Shown here piece by piece: positions 1 to 10,679 of a DNA stretch of 64,000 bases. Below the pieces are notes generated by a model that made no database searches, was not told the DNA's origin, and was given only the letters and a program-made list of their open reading frames with translations. The DNA is from Zizania palustris. Taxonomy: Eukaryota > Streptophyta > Magnoliopsida > Poales > Poaceae. The stretch covers positions 29,263,712-29,327,711 of the forward strand of contig JAAALK010000286.1 in the NCBI GenBank assembly GCA_019279435.1, written 5' to 3'. Position 1 is the stretch's first letter; the number at the start of each line of letters is the position of its first letter. The translations under genes were made by a program, and so were the position numbers.

Positions 1-2
1 TG

Positions 3-731
3 GCCAAGACCAAGTTGTGTGCTGACAGAGCCGGGGTAGCTCTAGGTTTGGGTTTTGAGAGGATAGCTTCAGACAGTAAGACCAAAACTATTTTTACCTC
101 TCCCACCACCCTAGAGAGAGAGAGAGCTCTGTTAGACACCCCATCAGCCAAAAAGCCTACCCATCCACCAAAGAAAACCACTCCTCCTACCAAGAAAAAT
201 CCTCCCAAGAAAACCACTCAGAAGAAACCCAAGGAGCCTATGAGAATTGCTCCTGTGACCCATGAGAGTGCCCCCAGGAGAGTGTTTCATTGTTCTTATT
301 GTCAGTGGACGGGTCATTTAATTGGTTTCTGTTTCCGTCGCATCAAGGATGAGCGACGTGCTCAGGCGATGAGCTATCAGGACATGCATTACCCATCTTT
401 AGGTATGCATGAGTCTGAGTTTTACTCTCGTCCTGTTTTCGAAGCTCCTCGTGCTTCTCGGAGAGGTTTTGCTCCTCGAGGTGTTCACCATGTTCCATAT
501 GGTGGTAGACCTCGGGCGAGTAGCTTTGTACCTCGTCAGAGTAGGAGACCTCGACATGCTTTTCGTTCTTTGCATGTAGGTAGACCTCGCACTTTGCATC
601 ATTCTGATTTTCATGTGCGTAGACCGTCTACTTTTACTGTGCCTACTACTCGTGTCACTCAGTGCTGGATGCCTCGTCATTATTTTACTCACCCCAGCAC
701 TGAGCGATCGAGACGTTCTTATCATGTGTAG
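3..731 (+). CDS. gag: Copia element 1, C-terminal part of Gag (truncated by window start)
   Basis: The frame is open from base 3, so the N-terminal part of Gag lies outside the window. A proline/lysine-rich stretch is followed by a CCHC zinc knuckle (C-x2-C-x4-H-x4-C, in CSYCQWTGHLIGFC), then a basic Arg/Gly/His/Tyr-rich tail ending near QCWMPRHYFTHPSTERSR. This is the second, C-terminal knuckle of the long Gag seen in full in element C (58681-61428). The knuckle should bind the element's RNA in the virus-like particle. The frame ends at a TAG at 729-731, and pol follows in the same frame. No internal stops. Confidence 0.9.
   Translation, partial: AKTKLCADRAGVALGLGFERIASDSKTKTIFTSPTTLERERALLDTPSAKKPTHPPKKTTPPTKKNPPKKTTQKKPKEPMRIAPVTHESAPRRVFHCSYCQWTGHLIGFCFRRIKDERRAQAMSYQDMHYPSLGMHESEFYSRPVFEAPRASRRGFAPRGVHHVPYGGRPRASSFVPRQSRRPRHAFRSLHVGRPRTLHHSDFHVRRPSTFTVPTTRVTQCWMPRHYFTHPSTERSRRSYHV
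729..731 (+). other. In-frame TAG between gag and pol of element 1
   Basis: The gag frame ends here with TAG. The next codons stay in the same frame and run straight into the pol protease (WIMDSGC). A stop sits at the matching place in B (TGA at 29599-29601) and in the gag-only elements A and C, so it appears to be a family feature rather than a chance nonsense mutation. The bases after it (GCGACA) are not the CARYYA context known from tobamovirus-type readthrough. Confidence 0.75.
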
Positions 732-746
732 GCGACAGGTCGAGGC

Positions 747-3700
747 TTGGAGGGCACGTGGATCATGGACTCCGGCTGTTCGCGCCACATGACCGGAGAT
801 GCAAATTGGTTCTCCAGCCTCACAACAACCAAGCAAAGGGAACATATCACCTTCGGAAACAATCGAAGGAGTAGAGTGAAAGGTAAAGGTGTGGTAAGGA
901 TTAATTCGAACTTCACTCTCAAAGATGTTGCTTTGGTTGAGAACCTGGGATACAATTTGCTGTCTGTATCTCAGTTGCTTGATGAGGGCTTCGAAGTGCG
1001 ATTTCATCGCGATACTTCGCAAGTGCTCAATTCTGATGGCGTTGTGGTATGTAAGATCTTTAGGGTTGGGAGAGTTTTTGGAGCTGATTTTTCAGAGTCG
1101 TCTGGTTCTTCTCATTGTCTTGTTGCACATTCGACTTCTGAGCTTTGGAAGTGGCATAGGAGACTAGGGCATATGAGCTTTGAGTTGCTCGCTCGTCTGA
1201 GCGCCCTAGGTCTGATCCGAGGATTGCCCAAGCTCAACTTTGAGAAGAATTTAGTTTGCGCTCCTTGTCGACATGGAAAAATGATTGCCGCTTCTCATTC
1301 GCCAGTCACCACAGTGATGACTGAACAGCCCGGAGAACTTCTCCATATGGACACTGTAGGTCCTTCTCGGGTTAGTTCTTTAGGCGGCAAGTGGTATGTA
1401 CTTGTTATTGTCGACGATTTCTCCCGCTACTCTTGGGTCTTCTTTCTTGCCAGCAAGGACGAAGTGTTTTCTCACTTTCGGAGCTTGGCTTTGAGACTTT
1501 TCACTGAACTCCCTGGTGCATTAAAATTCATTCGAAGCGATAATGGCACCGAGTTCAAAAATAGTCTCTTTGTTGACTTTTGCATGGAGCATGGCATAGA
1601 ACATCAATTCTCTGCTCCGCGGGTTCCTCAACAGAACGGTGTTGTTGAGAGGAAAAACCGCACTTTGGTTGAGATGGCTAGGACGATGCTTGATGAGCAT
1701 AGGACTCCTAGAAAATTCTGGGCTGAGGCCATGAACACTGCTTGTTACATCTCAAACCGAATTTTCTTGCGCTCAATTTTAAACTTAACATCTTATGAGC
1801 TGCGTTTTGGGAGACAGCCCAAGGTTACTCATCTTCGAGTTTTTGGCTGTCGCTGCTTTATCCTAAAACGTGGTAACTTGGATAAATTTGAGTCGCGATC
1901 TTCTGACGGGATCTTTTTGGGCTATACTACTCATGGTCATTCCTATCGTGTTTATAACTTGGAAACTAACACTGTCATCGAGTCATGTGATGTGACTTTT
2001 GATGAATCGACCCCCTCTGTTAGTTCTGCTTTTGAACAGGCAAATGAACACGACATGGAACAGACCTTATTCGAAGACGAAGATCCCGGAGAACTCGAGG
2101 ATGATCCCCTACTACCCTCGACATCAACCCCCGAAGCTGACCCCGCTTCAACTACTTCGGCACGAGGTCCCGAAGCGACTACCTCAACATCGGTCATCTT
2201 GGACCACTCCAACGCACAAGTTGAGGGGGAGACTGCATCCCGCCGCGAGGCTCCACATCATGTCCAAAGGATGCATCCTCCCGAGCAGATCATTGGTGAG
2301 CTTGATCAAAGGGTAACACGTTCTCATGCTCATTTCACTAATGCTGCTTTTGTTGCTTCTTTCGAGCCTTTAGATGTTAGTCATGCACTTTCTGATTCTA
2401 GTTGGATCAATGCCATGCATGAGGAACTTGAGAATTTTGAAAGAAACCAAGTCTGGACTTTAGTTGATCCTCCTCCTAATGTTCATTTCATTGGAACAAA
2501 ATGGATTTTCAAAAATAAACAAGGGGAGGATGGAACAATTGTTAGAAATAAGGCTAGACTTGTAGCTCAGGGCTTTTCTCAACTAGAAGGGATTGATTTT
2601 ACTGAAACTTTTGCACCTGTTGCTCGCCTTGAGGCCATTAGGATTTTGCTTGCCTTTGCGACATCCCGGGGATTCAAACTCTATCAAATGGATGTCAAAA
2701 GTGCTTTTCTTAATGGCTTCATAGGTGAAGATGTTTATGTAAAACAATCCCCTGGTTTTGAAAACCCCAAGTACCCACATAAAGTCCTTAAACTTCATAA
2801 GGCTCTTTATGGACTCAAGCAGGCCCCTCGGGCTTGGTATGATAGACTTAAGTCTTTTCTGCTTGAGCGAGGGTATTTGATGGGCTCTGTTGATAAAACA
2901 TTGTTTACTCTCAAGCATGGCAAAGATTTCCTCCTAGTTCAGATTTATGTGGATGATATCATCTTTGGTGGCTCTTCTCATGCTTTGGTTGCCGAGTTTG
3001 CAGATACCATGAGCAGGGAGTTTGAAATGTCGATGATGGGTGAACTCACCTTTTTCCTTGGTTTGCAAATCAAGCAAAGCAAACAAGGTACTTTCGTCCA
3101 CCAGACAAAGTACACCAAGGACCTGCTCAAGAAGTTTGACATGTCCGATGCGAAGCCCCTCGCCACTCCAATGGCTACATCTGTAGCATTGGACCCTGAC
3201 GAAGATGGAGAAGCCGTAGATCAGAAGGAGTTCCGGAGTATGATTGGCTCCCTCCTCTACTTGACTGCCACGAGGCCGGACATACACTTCGCTGTGTGTC
3301 TGTGCGCTCGTTTTCAGGCTTCACCACGAGCTTCGCACCGCCAAGCGGTTAAGCGCATTCTAAGGTATATCAAACACACCCTTGAATTTGGCATATGGTA
3401 TTCATCGTCTTCATCTTTATGTCTTAGAGGTTATTCAGATGCGGATTTTGCTGGGTGTAAAATTGATAGGAAGAGTACCTCTGGTACCTGTCATTTTCTG
3501 GGTACATCTCTGGTTTGCTGGTCTTCCCGCAAACAGTCTAGTGTTGCACAATCGACGGCTGAAGCCGAATATGTTGCTGCAGCTAGCTGTTGCTCTCAGA
3601 TTTTGTGGATGGTTTCCACTTTGCGGGATTTCGGGTTAGATTATAAGAGTGTTCCACTTTTCTGTGATAACACTAGTGCTATTTGTATTGCAAACAACCC

Positions 3701-3899
3701 GGTTCAGCACTCCAGAACCAAACACATTGATGTACGGTATCATTTTCTCAGAGATCACAATGAGAAGGGTGATATTGAACTTCAATATGTTGATACTCAA
3801 CACCAGCTTGCCGACATTTTTACAAAACCCCTCGATGCTTCTCGATTTGCTTACTTACGTGGGGAACTTGGTATTTGTCATCCCTACGGCATTTTGTGA
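747..3899 (+). CDS. pol: Copia element 1 Pol polyprotein (protease, integrase, reverse transcriptase, RNase H), intact
   Basis: An uninterrupted 1,050-codon frame in Copia order (integrase before RT). Residues from the methionine at 747: protease DSG at 8-10; integrase zinc site H137, H142, C171, C174; integrase triad D202, D265, E301 (35 residues between the last two); RT active site YVDD at 734-737; RNase H D898, E941, D974. No stop or frameshift is seen. The 747 start is only the first Met; the frame is open back to the gag TAG at 729-731, so expression probably needs readthrough or another recoding step. It makes and integrates the element's cDNA. It closely matches the broken pol of B (26470-29598). 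I place it in the Sirevirus/Maximus branch because of the multiple polypurine tracts downstream and the long coiled-coil Gag of its relatives. Confidence 0.95.
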   Translation: MEGTWIMDSGCSRHMTGDANWFSSLTTTKQREHITFGNNRRSRVKGKGVVRINSNFTLKDVALVENLGYNLLSVSQLLDEGFEVRFHRDTSQVLNSDGVVVCKIFRVGRVFGADFSESSGSSHCLVAHSTSELWKWHRRLGHMSFELLARLSALGLIRGLPKLNFEKNLVCAPCRHGKMIAASHSPVTTVMTEQPGELLHMDTVGPSRVSSLGGKWYVLVIVDDFSRYSWVFFLASKDEVFSHFRSLALRLFTELPGALKFIRSDNGTEFKNSLFVDFCMEHGIEHQFSAPRVPQQNGVVERKNRTLVEMARTMLDEHRTPRKFWAEAMNTACYISNRIFLRSILNLTSYELRFGRQPKVTHLRVFGCRCFILKRGNLDKFESRSSDGIFLGYTTHGHSYRVYNLETNTVIESCDVTFDESTPSVSSAFEQANEHDMEQTLFEDEDPGELEDDPLLPSTSTPEADPASTTSARGPEATTSTSVILDHSNAQVEGETASRREAPHHVQRMHPPEQIIGELDQRVTRSHAHFTNAAFVASFEPLDVSHALSDSSWINAMHEELENFERNQVWTLVDPPPNVHFIGTKWIFKNKQGEDGTIVRNKARLVAQGFSQLEGIDFTETFAPVARLEAIRILLAFATSRGFKLYQMDVKSAFLNGFIGEDVYVKQSPGFENPKYPHKVLKLHKALYGLKQAPRAWYDRLKSFLLERGYLMGSVDKTLFTLKHGKDFLLVQIYVDDIIFGGSSHALVAEFADTMSREFEMSMMGELTFFLGLQIKQSKQGTFVHQTKYTKDLLKKFDMSDAKPLATPMATSVALDPDEDGEAVDQKEFRSMIGSLLYLTATRPDIHFAVCLCARFQASPRASHRQAVKRILRYIKHTLEFGIWYSSSSSLCLRGYSDADFAGCKIDRKSTSGTCHFLGTSLVCWSSRKQSSVAQSTAEAEYVAAASCCSQILWMVSTLRDFGLDYKSVPLFCDNTSAICIANNPVQHSRTKHIDVRYHFLRDHNEKGDIELQYVDTQHQLADIFTKPLDASRFAYLRGELGICHPYGIL

Positions 3900-4781
3900 G
3901 GGGGAGCTGATTTTAATTGTCTTGCATATGCTCATTATGTGTGGAATTGCACTTACATCTTTTGCTATTATATGCCTGCTTTTAATTCAAAGAAATCATG
4001 ACAGCTCAGCTCTATGAAATATGTCTGGAACATTGATTGTGCATGATGTTTTATTTTCTAAAATCAAAACTTGCTCACCGCACAATCTTGTATCTAGCTT
4101 GTTTAGGCTGGACTGCTTTTAGCTATCTTTTATCTACTTGACAGCAAGACACTGTTCTTTGGATGCTAAAATTTGCAACTTGAAAAATGTGTTCAGTATT
4201 CATGGATATTCCTCAAAATATTTCATTCATCTGAATCAAAATCAAAAATCCATGATTTGCCTGGTTTAATTGAAAAGATCCAGGAGGGTTTGTTTGTCGC
4301 ACTACTCTATTCTGGACTGCTTACCATTGCACTTTGGTCTGAACTGGGATAGTATAGTGTATGCCAAAATCACCGCCTTAAGCTTCAGATGGCTTTCATG
4401 CCTAGGCTTGGCTTGATTGGAAAGTATAAGGTGGACAAACAAATAACCCCTGGCATTAAGAAAAGAACAACAAAATTAATTAATCATCAAGTTTGCTTTG
4501 ACAGCTCCTTTTGAACAAGCCTTGTCTGTCTAGGGTAGAATTTGTTAGCTTTGCGCAGTCCTTGCCTTCACATGTCTAGCTGCTATGATTAAGTGGTGAT
4601 GCTTTTATCTTAAAATGACAAAATCACATGCCATCATCTTGTTCCACAGATTGTTAAATTGAGCTGAGCACATGATCATTAGTTTTAATGTTGGCATATT
4701 TTTGCATTATATGTCCTTGCAATTCTATTCATTTCGAAGCTTTGCATCTTTTGGTTGCTCCTTGATGCTTGCATTGCCAAA
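3900..4781 (+). other. 3' untranslated region of element 1 between pol and the polypurine tracts
   Basis: AT-rich, with only short chance frames. It begins GAGGGGGAGCTG directly after the pol stop. Matching sequence follows gag in A (46890-47307), and the reverse complement appears in B (about 25850-26000) and C (about 58000-58190), so this is a conserved non-coding part of the family. Confidence 0.7.
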
Positions 4782-5069
4782 GGGGGAGATATTTGCTATG
4801 TTTTCTGCCGCAAGAAGGCATAATTTCAAAAAGGGGAGAGATTTTTGACATAAAGGGGGAGAAAAATTTGCTTAACTCAGGGGGAGTTCTTATCAAAGGG
4901 AGATTTGCCAAAAGGGCTTTTACTCTTTTGAGAAAGGGGGAGAAAAATTTCTTTTATCAAGTGACATGCCTTGGCTCTTTTCTGAGTTTTTATGGTCACT
5001 TGTGTGCTGAAAATTTTAAATTTTCTTGAACTTCGATTTGGTTGTCAATGCACTCATCAAGGGGGAGAT
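4782..5069 (+). promoter_or_regulatory. Multiple polypurine tracts upstream of the 3' LTR of element 1
   Basis: About seven purine tracts of the form GGGGGAG or GGGGAGA lie at 4782, 4833, 4855, 4880, 4898, 4936 and 5061. The last is followed by ATT and then the LTR start. A polypurine tract primes plus-strand DNA synthesis. A series of them in front of the 3' LTR is a known mark of Sireviruses. Confidence 0.8.
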
Positions 5070-5136
5070 TGAGAAACCAAGGATGGTTTCGGTGTATGTG
5101 ATGAGTGATTGACTGGCTTTTACCCTCTGTTCGAAG

Positions 5137-5168
5137 GGTACCTCCGAAGGGGCTTCGGAGGTGGTACC
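5137..5168. repeat. Short inverted repeat in U3 of the element 1 LTR
   Basis: GGTACCTCCGAAG, then GGG, then CTTCGGAGGTGGTACC. The arms pair almost perfectly with a 2-nt bulge, giving a stem of about 13 bp. Part of the left-arm sequence is repeated again just downstream. Confidence 0.6.
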
Positions 5169-6315
5169 TCCGAAGGGTGTTTGGAGGTGTGTCACCGGAG
5201 TGTGTTCGGTGTTTGCTTGCTGCAGCTGTGCAGCGGAGTGTGCTTGTCGGAGGGGTCCGGCAGTACACGATGATAGGGTTCGTACCGAAGGCTTCGGTAT
5301 TTTGGGCGGTACACCGGAGTGTGTGCCGAAGGTTGCTAACCCGGAGAGGTCTCCGGAGTACTGGATACACTTGTTTGCTTGTCGGTGGTGCGCAGGGACT
5401 TCGGAGGCGACGGACAGGGTTCGAGCCAGGTGAACCTGGGTCAGGCGGGAGGCTTGATGCCAGGGGAGCGGGGAGCTCCGTCACGGTGGCTGCGAAGGTG
5501 GTCCGGGTCGGTCCTCGGGTCGAGTCGTGCCAGGTGAAGGCAGGGAGTGCGGAGCGTGGCTCCGGCTGAAGGTACTCCGAGACAAAGTCCTCGGAGGTGA
5601 GGCACTTCGAAGGTACTCCGGATGGAGTGACTTCGGAGTTGGATGGAACAAGTCCTCTGCGGAGGCAAGGAGTTCGAAGTGTGCTCCGGAGGGAGACACT
5701 CGAAGGTACCCGACGAAGGTCTCAGAAGTCGAGGCGCATCGAAGGCATGGTCCGGGTGAGGCTCGTCGAGGAGTGTGCTCGGGAAGAAGCACTGCGACGG
5801 AGTGCTCATGGAATGCTTCATGTGGAGGCCTTGGACGAAGGAGGGACTTCGAAGGGTGGTACTCCGAAGGTGGGCTTCGGAGTGAGGATGACTTGTGGTG
5901 CTTCGGCCATGCATGGCTTCGGTACACGGACGAACGGTGTTCGAGCTGGGAGTAGCTGCAAAGCCGTGGTGATCCACTCCGGAGGTGGTGGTGCGAAGAC
6001 CCAAGGGGCTTTGACGGCTTCGGCTTAAAACCGTCACTGTATCGAAGGACTTCTTCGGCGGAGCGAAGGCCAACAGGCTGCAGGCTTCTCGCCGAAGCTT
6101 CCGCACCCTCCGGTGCAAAGGGAGGTTCCAGAAGTCAACACTGTAAAGGCTGACACTGTCTGTTCTGAAAAAGGCTGACACTGTCCCCTCTGCAGCTGAC
6201 AGAGAAGCCTCCAAAATAAAGGTGGACTACCTTTTGTACCCCTTAGTTCTGAAGAGACAAAATGAATGTAAACCCTAGGGGTAAAGTAGTCACTTCCTTA
6301 GGATGAAGCCGTGGG

Positions 6316-6325
6316 CTATAAATAT
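6316..6325 (+). promoter_or_regulatory. TATA box of the element 1 LTR
   Basis: CTATAAATAT, about 1.25 kb into the LTR and directly before a GGGGGCTCGG stretch. Likely the LTR core promoter; RNA would start some 30 bp downstream. Confidence 0.6.
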
Positions 6326-7092
6326 GGGGGCTCGGTAGGTAACATTTAACACTTTGAGCATTTACTGTTGAGCTCCTGTAGACAGACCTCGCTGTATTCA
6401 TTCCGAGTTCAATTTATTTCAGTGTTCCTTGTTCAAGCAGCGAAGCCCTGCTTCTTTGTGCTTTTGCTTGAGCTCGCGTTGCATACCTCGCTAGTTGTTA
6501 GTTCACCGGAGCCTGTCTTGGCGAAGGGTGTTTTTATCGCGAAGTGTGTTTTACAGTGTGCTGTCGCTCTGTGTAACACGAGGCAAGACCTCGCTGCTTA
6601 CTAGCGAAGCCCTGATCTTTTCCCGTAGTGCTTCTTGTGTCGAAGCCCTTAGCGTGGTCCGTTTTGTGTGCGTGTAGACCTTCGCGTACGAAGCCCAGCA
6701 CCAGTTGCTGCCGCCAAGTACTTGGTCGAAGTCCTCAGAGGGCTGTCCACTCGTGCGAAGGGTGAAGTGCGAAGCCTGCTCGGAGCACCTCGTGTGCAGA
6801 GCCTGCACTGACTTAGCAGAGTAGATTTTCGAGGGTTGTTAGTGGAGCGAAGTCTTCTTGGCTTCGAACTTTTGCTCCTGCGAAGCCTGTGTTCGGAGCT
6901 GTCGAAGTACCTCCGAACCAGACCTTCGAAGGTAGTGTTCGAAGCCTGTTCCGCAGAAGACAGAACAGAACCGAAGGCTAAGTTTTTAGCCCGAATTTTT
7001 AAAAGCTCCCATTCACCCCCCCTCTGGTCGCCGTTTCCGGTCCAACATTTACAAACTCTTTTTTACATAGTAAAGTGCCCTAGAAGCTAGAC

Positions 7093-9664
7093 CTTCAGGT
7101 CTAGAGGCGGAGCAATTGGCGGCGGTGAAGCCGGAGGCCTCATCTGAATTTGCCTCTGCCGACGGGCTTCGTTGATCCACGCCTTAGCCGCAGCTTCGTT
7201 ATCTGCTTTCATGGTCGCCCGTAAGGCTTCCTAAGGCGAAGCCACATCCAAAGATGGTCGGAGCAAGCCTTCGTCAGCAAATCTTGCTGGCATCGAACCC
7301 TTCACGGGAGCAACGGAGACCCCGATGGCTTCTAGATGACGAAGGACTCTGATCATGGCTACTTGCTCGGAGATTTCTCCATAGCGAGTACCAGATCCTT
7401 TCATCATATTGGCCACCGCTTGGATCATCTTGAGCTTTCGGTCGAGGGACTCATTCGCCGCAACCGAAGATTATGGGAACATTGTTCCAAAATATTCCAA
7501 AACACCCCAGAGAGTGTCCATGGTTTGATCGGCCGCCTCGCCGTACCTAGTCTCGGCATTTGTCTTCTCAGTAGCGATGGCCGAGAGTTTAGTTGTCTTC
7601 GTCATTAAGTAATTCTTCTGAGACAACGCTTGCTGAAGCACATCTCGGAGCTACACAAGTTCATCCCCAGAAGATTCCTCCGCTACTCGAAGCTCATCGA
7701 CTTCAGCCCTCAACACCATTCGCTCTGCTTGACGCTCCTTAATCGAAGATGTTAGGCCAACATGAGCATGCTGATCCGTTTGGAGCACTTCCTCCGCTAT
7801 GGCCTTCATCCTCTATTCTTCAAGAAGTTCTTCCTCTAATCGCAGGGACTTGTCTTCGGAGCTCTTAAGGGCCCTTTGAAGCATTGTAACCTTCCTTTTG
7901 AGTCGATTAGTGTCGAGCTCATTGGAAGTCGCTGCCGCTCTAGCAATAACAAATCTCTACAAAAAGCAAAGTAAGTATGATGTAATTTTAATGAATTAAA
8001 TGTACTCTATGTTTCTTCAATACCTGGAGGGTAGCGCTTTCGAGGGCTAGGTCTAGCTCCGATCCACTAGCCTCGCTCAATGCGGAGACCAGCTCGGAGT
8101 TGCCAACCTCTTGGCTCTTTTCAGCCAAGGGCTGCAAGAGAGACCGGAGCCTTATCCGCTGCTCCAAGAATGGAGCCAATAGTAGGAGCTAGGACAAGGC
8201 TCTCTGATCATCTTCGGCCGGGTCTTCTTCCGAAGCATTTACCCAAGGGTCGTTCGTCGATGGCATCGTCATCAAAGAAGGCACATGCCCAGGCTAAGTC
8301 CTACCTTTACCTCTCCCCATTGCTGGAGCCACCGGGGCCACCTCTTCCATCGGAGTGGATCCCTCTGCAGGGGTGACCCCCTCGACTAAAGCAGCTCCAA
8401 TAGAAGTAACCTCCACCGCCATAGATACCTCTTCTGCTGGAGCCTCGTTCCTAGTTGGAGCCAAGACTCCGTCTTGGGCTAGATCCATATTGCTCCCCGA
8501 AGCATCTATAAACATAAGGTATTCGTCAATTATCTAAAAGATATTGCAAATACAATGAAATTATTTCAGGTACATCAAGAAATAATGATCGAAGGCTTAT
8601 CTCCATCTAGATTTTGAGGGAGGATTATGGGATCCCCTAGAAACTCGTACATTCTGGGGTACTCCTCGATGTCCTCCCCCGAAGTTTGGGCCGAAGTAGC
8701 AGACGTCGAGGCCCTTACCTCCATCATCACTACTCCAATCACTAGTGAACTAGGACCTTCCGGCTCTGTTCCTTGAACCCCCACGGGTTCAGTGTAGATA
8801 ACCACCTCCTCTTTAGTCGTCGTCGTGGCTCTGACTTCCACCCGAGGTGGATTCTCGGTCTTAACACGATAATCCCCTTCGCCACCTTCCAGTAGTAGAG
8901 TTTCATGTTCCCTTCCCAAGCGGGCCTCTGAGGTCTCCTCCTCTTCAGACTCCTCCGAATAGGAGCTCTAAATCTCGTGTGAAGATGGAGATGCTGGAGG
9001 AGAAGGGAGTTTAGCTTTCCATTCTTCCTTCTTCACCGGAGTCCTCACAGCCTTGGAGGTCTTAGCAGTAGCTTTTCTCTTTCGAGAGACCATTCCTGCT
9101 GGGTCAAAGATTGGAAGCGAAGGAGCTTCAATTTCGAGCGCGCTCCACACTCAGTTGGAGCGTTCCCAGCTCCCAACCAGTTCGATCCTCCGCTGCTTCT
9201 CTACTTCGGTAGGGGCCCCAAGTACCCTCTCCACAGCCTGAGCTATCTGCTCCGGAGCCAGCACCATTGGAGCCGCTGAAATAAGGTAACAATCTGTTAA
9301 GAAAACTACAGATATTCTATATGATTAATCTAAATGCAGGAAATGTTGAAGTGTTACCTAGAGCTTGAAGCTCCCCCTCTGAAGCGTTGTGGAAAACAAT
9401 AAGGCAATTGGCCCCGAGTAGAGATATCTGGAGGGCGATAAACTCATCCACCAAGTCTCGCATACTCATGTGCTTGGCCACTAAGGACAATAACCCAAGT
9501 CGCATTGAGAGCACACTTGAGTCCAGAGTCACCTCCTCCTCCATCTTGTATCATATTTCTTGCAGGAGCCCCGCAAGGCTAGAGTCTTCTCCGACCTCGA
9601 CATAAAACCACCGAAGTATCCAGTCAGAATACCACCGGTCATTGATTGCTTTTGCCGGGAAATT
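7093..9664 (-). pseudogene. Fragment of a Gypsy/Tat antisense gene ('Transposase_28'-like protein)
   Basis: Read on the minus strand, the pieces match the antisense genes of D (35025-38255) and E (49076-52789) in order. An N-terminal-domain piece runs from FPAKAIN (about 9660) through SMRDLVDEFIALQIS (near 9460). A low-complexity acidic and Ser/Pro region follows (8294-9150). Next is a leucine-rich segment like the one that closes exon 2 of D (7988-8179), a coiled coil (about 7600-7956), and a C-terminal RHLEAIGVS segment (7231-7428). GT-AG intron edges are visible near 7957-8023, and a donor at 7093 runs into the element 1 insertion site. Stops and frameshifts break it. The N-terminal half is missing beyond 9664, where a Copia fragment abuts. 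Its own Gypsy element would have been on the + strand. Confidence 0.75.
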
Positions 9665-9675
9665 CTTCACATCAA

Positions 9676-10089
9676 CCGGTGGATTTGCTATGTTCTTAGG
9701 GTCTAATCTGGTATCATGGAGTGAAAGAAAACAAGCAACAATATCACTCTCAAGTATAGAGTCTTAATATAAGGCCTTGGCTTATTCAACAACATAAATA
9801 ATATGGGTTCAATCTTTATTAGAAGAATTGCACATACAAATGCCACAAGTGGCCCAGTTATGGTGTGACAATCTTGGTGCAACATATTTATCAGCTAACC
9901 CAATCTTTCATGCAAGAACAAAACATATAAAGATTGATTATCATTTTGTAAGAGAAAGAGTGGCAAGAAAAACAATTAGAAATTCAGTTTATATCAACTG
10001 GAGATCAAGTAACAGATGGATTCACGAAACATTTAACTGTTTGTTAATTGCATAAATTTAAATTCAATCTCAACCTCGACAAGCTGTGA
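9676..10089 (+). pseudogene. Copia Pol remnant: C-terminal RNase H of a different Copia lineage
   Basis: Translation gives FLGSNLVSWS, KQATISLSS, WVQSLLEEL, QLWCDNLGATYLSANP and HARTKHIKIDYHF, the end of a Copia RNase H. It lies outside the family of elements 1, A, B and C. Two in-frame TAA codons stand where glutamate is expected (near 9765 and 9797), a further stop lies near 10043, and a frameshift lies near 9995. The remnant ends at TGA 10087-10089, followed by a polypurine tract. Confidence 0.8.
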
Positions 10090-10335
10090 TTGAGGGGGTG
10101 TTTTAAATGATAAGATTGCACAAGAACATAGCTAGAAACATCGCTAGTTTTGTTAGTTTGTTTAGCATTGTTCTGTTAGTTTGTTCAGCATATCTTGCAG
10201 TTTGTTTCCTTGTTTTGCTCAACATTTTCTTTCCGATGTATGTGCCACGCTGAGGGCTATTCTCAGCATATAAATTAACATGTAACACTGGCCTGAGAAG
10301 GTTGAGACACTTTACCATTTTGTCACAGGCTACTG
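10090..10335 (+). repeat. Polypurine tract and probable 3' LTR of the Copia remnant
   Basis: TTGAGGGGG at 10090-10098 is a polypurine tract. The LTR then starts TGTTTTAAATGATAAG at 10099. A TATA-like CATATAAATT lies near 10268. The 3' end is not certain; a CACA near 10335 is one possible end, giving an LTR of about 240 bp. Confidence 0.5.
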
Positions 10336-10679
10336 TTATGGATGAATTAAGCAAACACAAGAATGAGAAAGTGATGTAAACAATAAAAAATAAAAGAATC
10401 ATTTAAAGTTAGGTACGTCCACTTGTGACATCAAAGAACAACATACGAAAAATGATCTATGGAAGAGTTAAGATCCATTTATTCTGACCATAAAAATTGT
10501 AGTGTGCTTTCAAACAAGCAATTTACCATCGAAGTGGAGGTCTTGCGCTTCTTTGCGCTTCTCAGAAGCCCTTTTAGAGTGATTAGAAGTGTTAGTTACA
10601 ATACCTAAAACTTTTCTATTAGGTCTGCTACCTCCAGATCTTTGCAACAAATGAAAATGCTAGTTAGTTGCCACTTAAA
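10336..10679. other. Unassigned AT-rich sequence
   Basis: No convincing gene or repeat seen. It carries the left copy of the solo-LTR target site at its right edge. Confidence 0.4.

Larger units (their letters stand above)
5070..7047 (+). repeat. 3' LTR of Copia element 1
   Basis: Begins TGAGAAACC right after the last polypurine tract and ends CGGTCCAACA, so it has TG...CA ends and is 1,978 bp. The first half is CG-rich and crowded with words such as CTTCGGAG, TCCGAAGG and TTCGAA. Its 3' end (CACCCCCCCTCTGGTCGCC) is shared with the B and C LTRs. The TSD would be TTTAC (7048-7052), but the 5' side lies outside the window. Confidence 0.85.

Noticed and set aside
399..1022. 207-codon minus-strand frame over the gag/pol junction
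   Set aside because: Antisense shadow of a clear Copia gag and pol, with Ser/Arg-rich low-complexity content.
5441..6214. 257-codon minus-strand frame and several + frames in the element 1 LTR
   Set aside because: CG-rich LTR sequence with repeated words; no domain and no partner in other LTRs.
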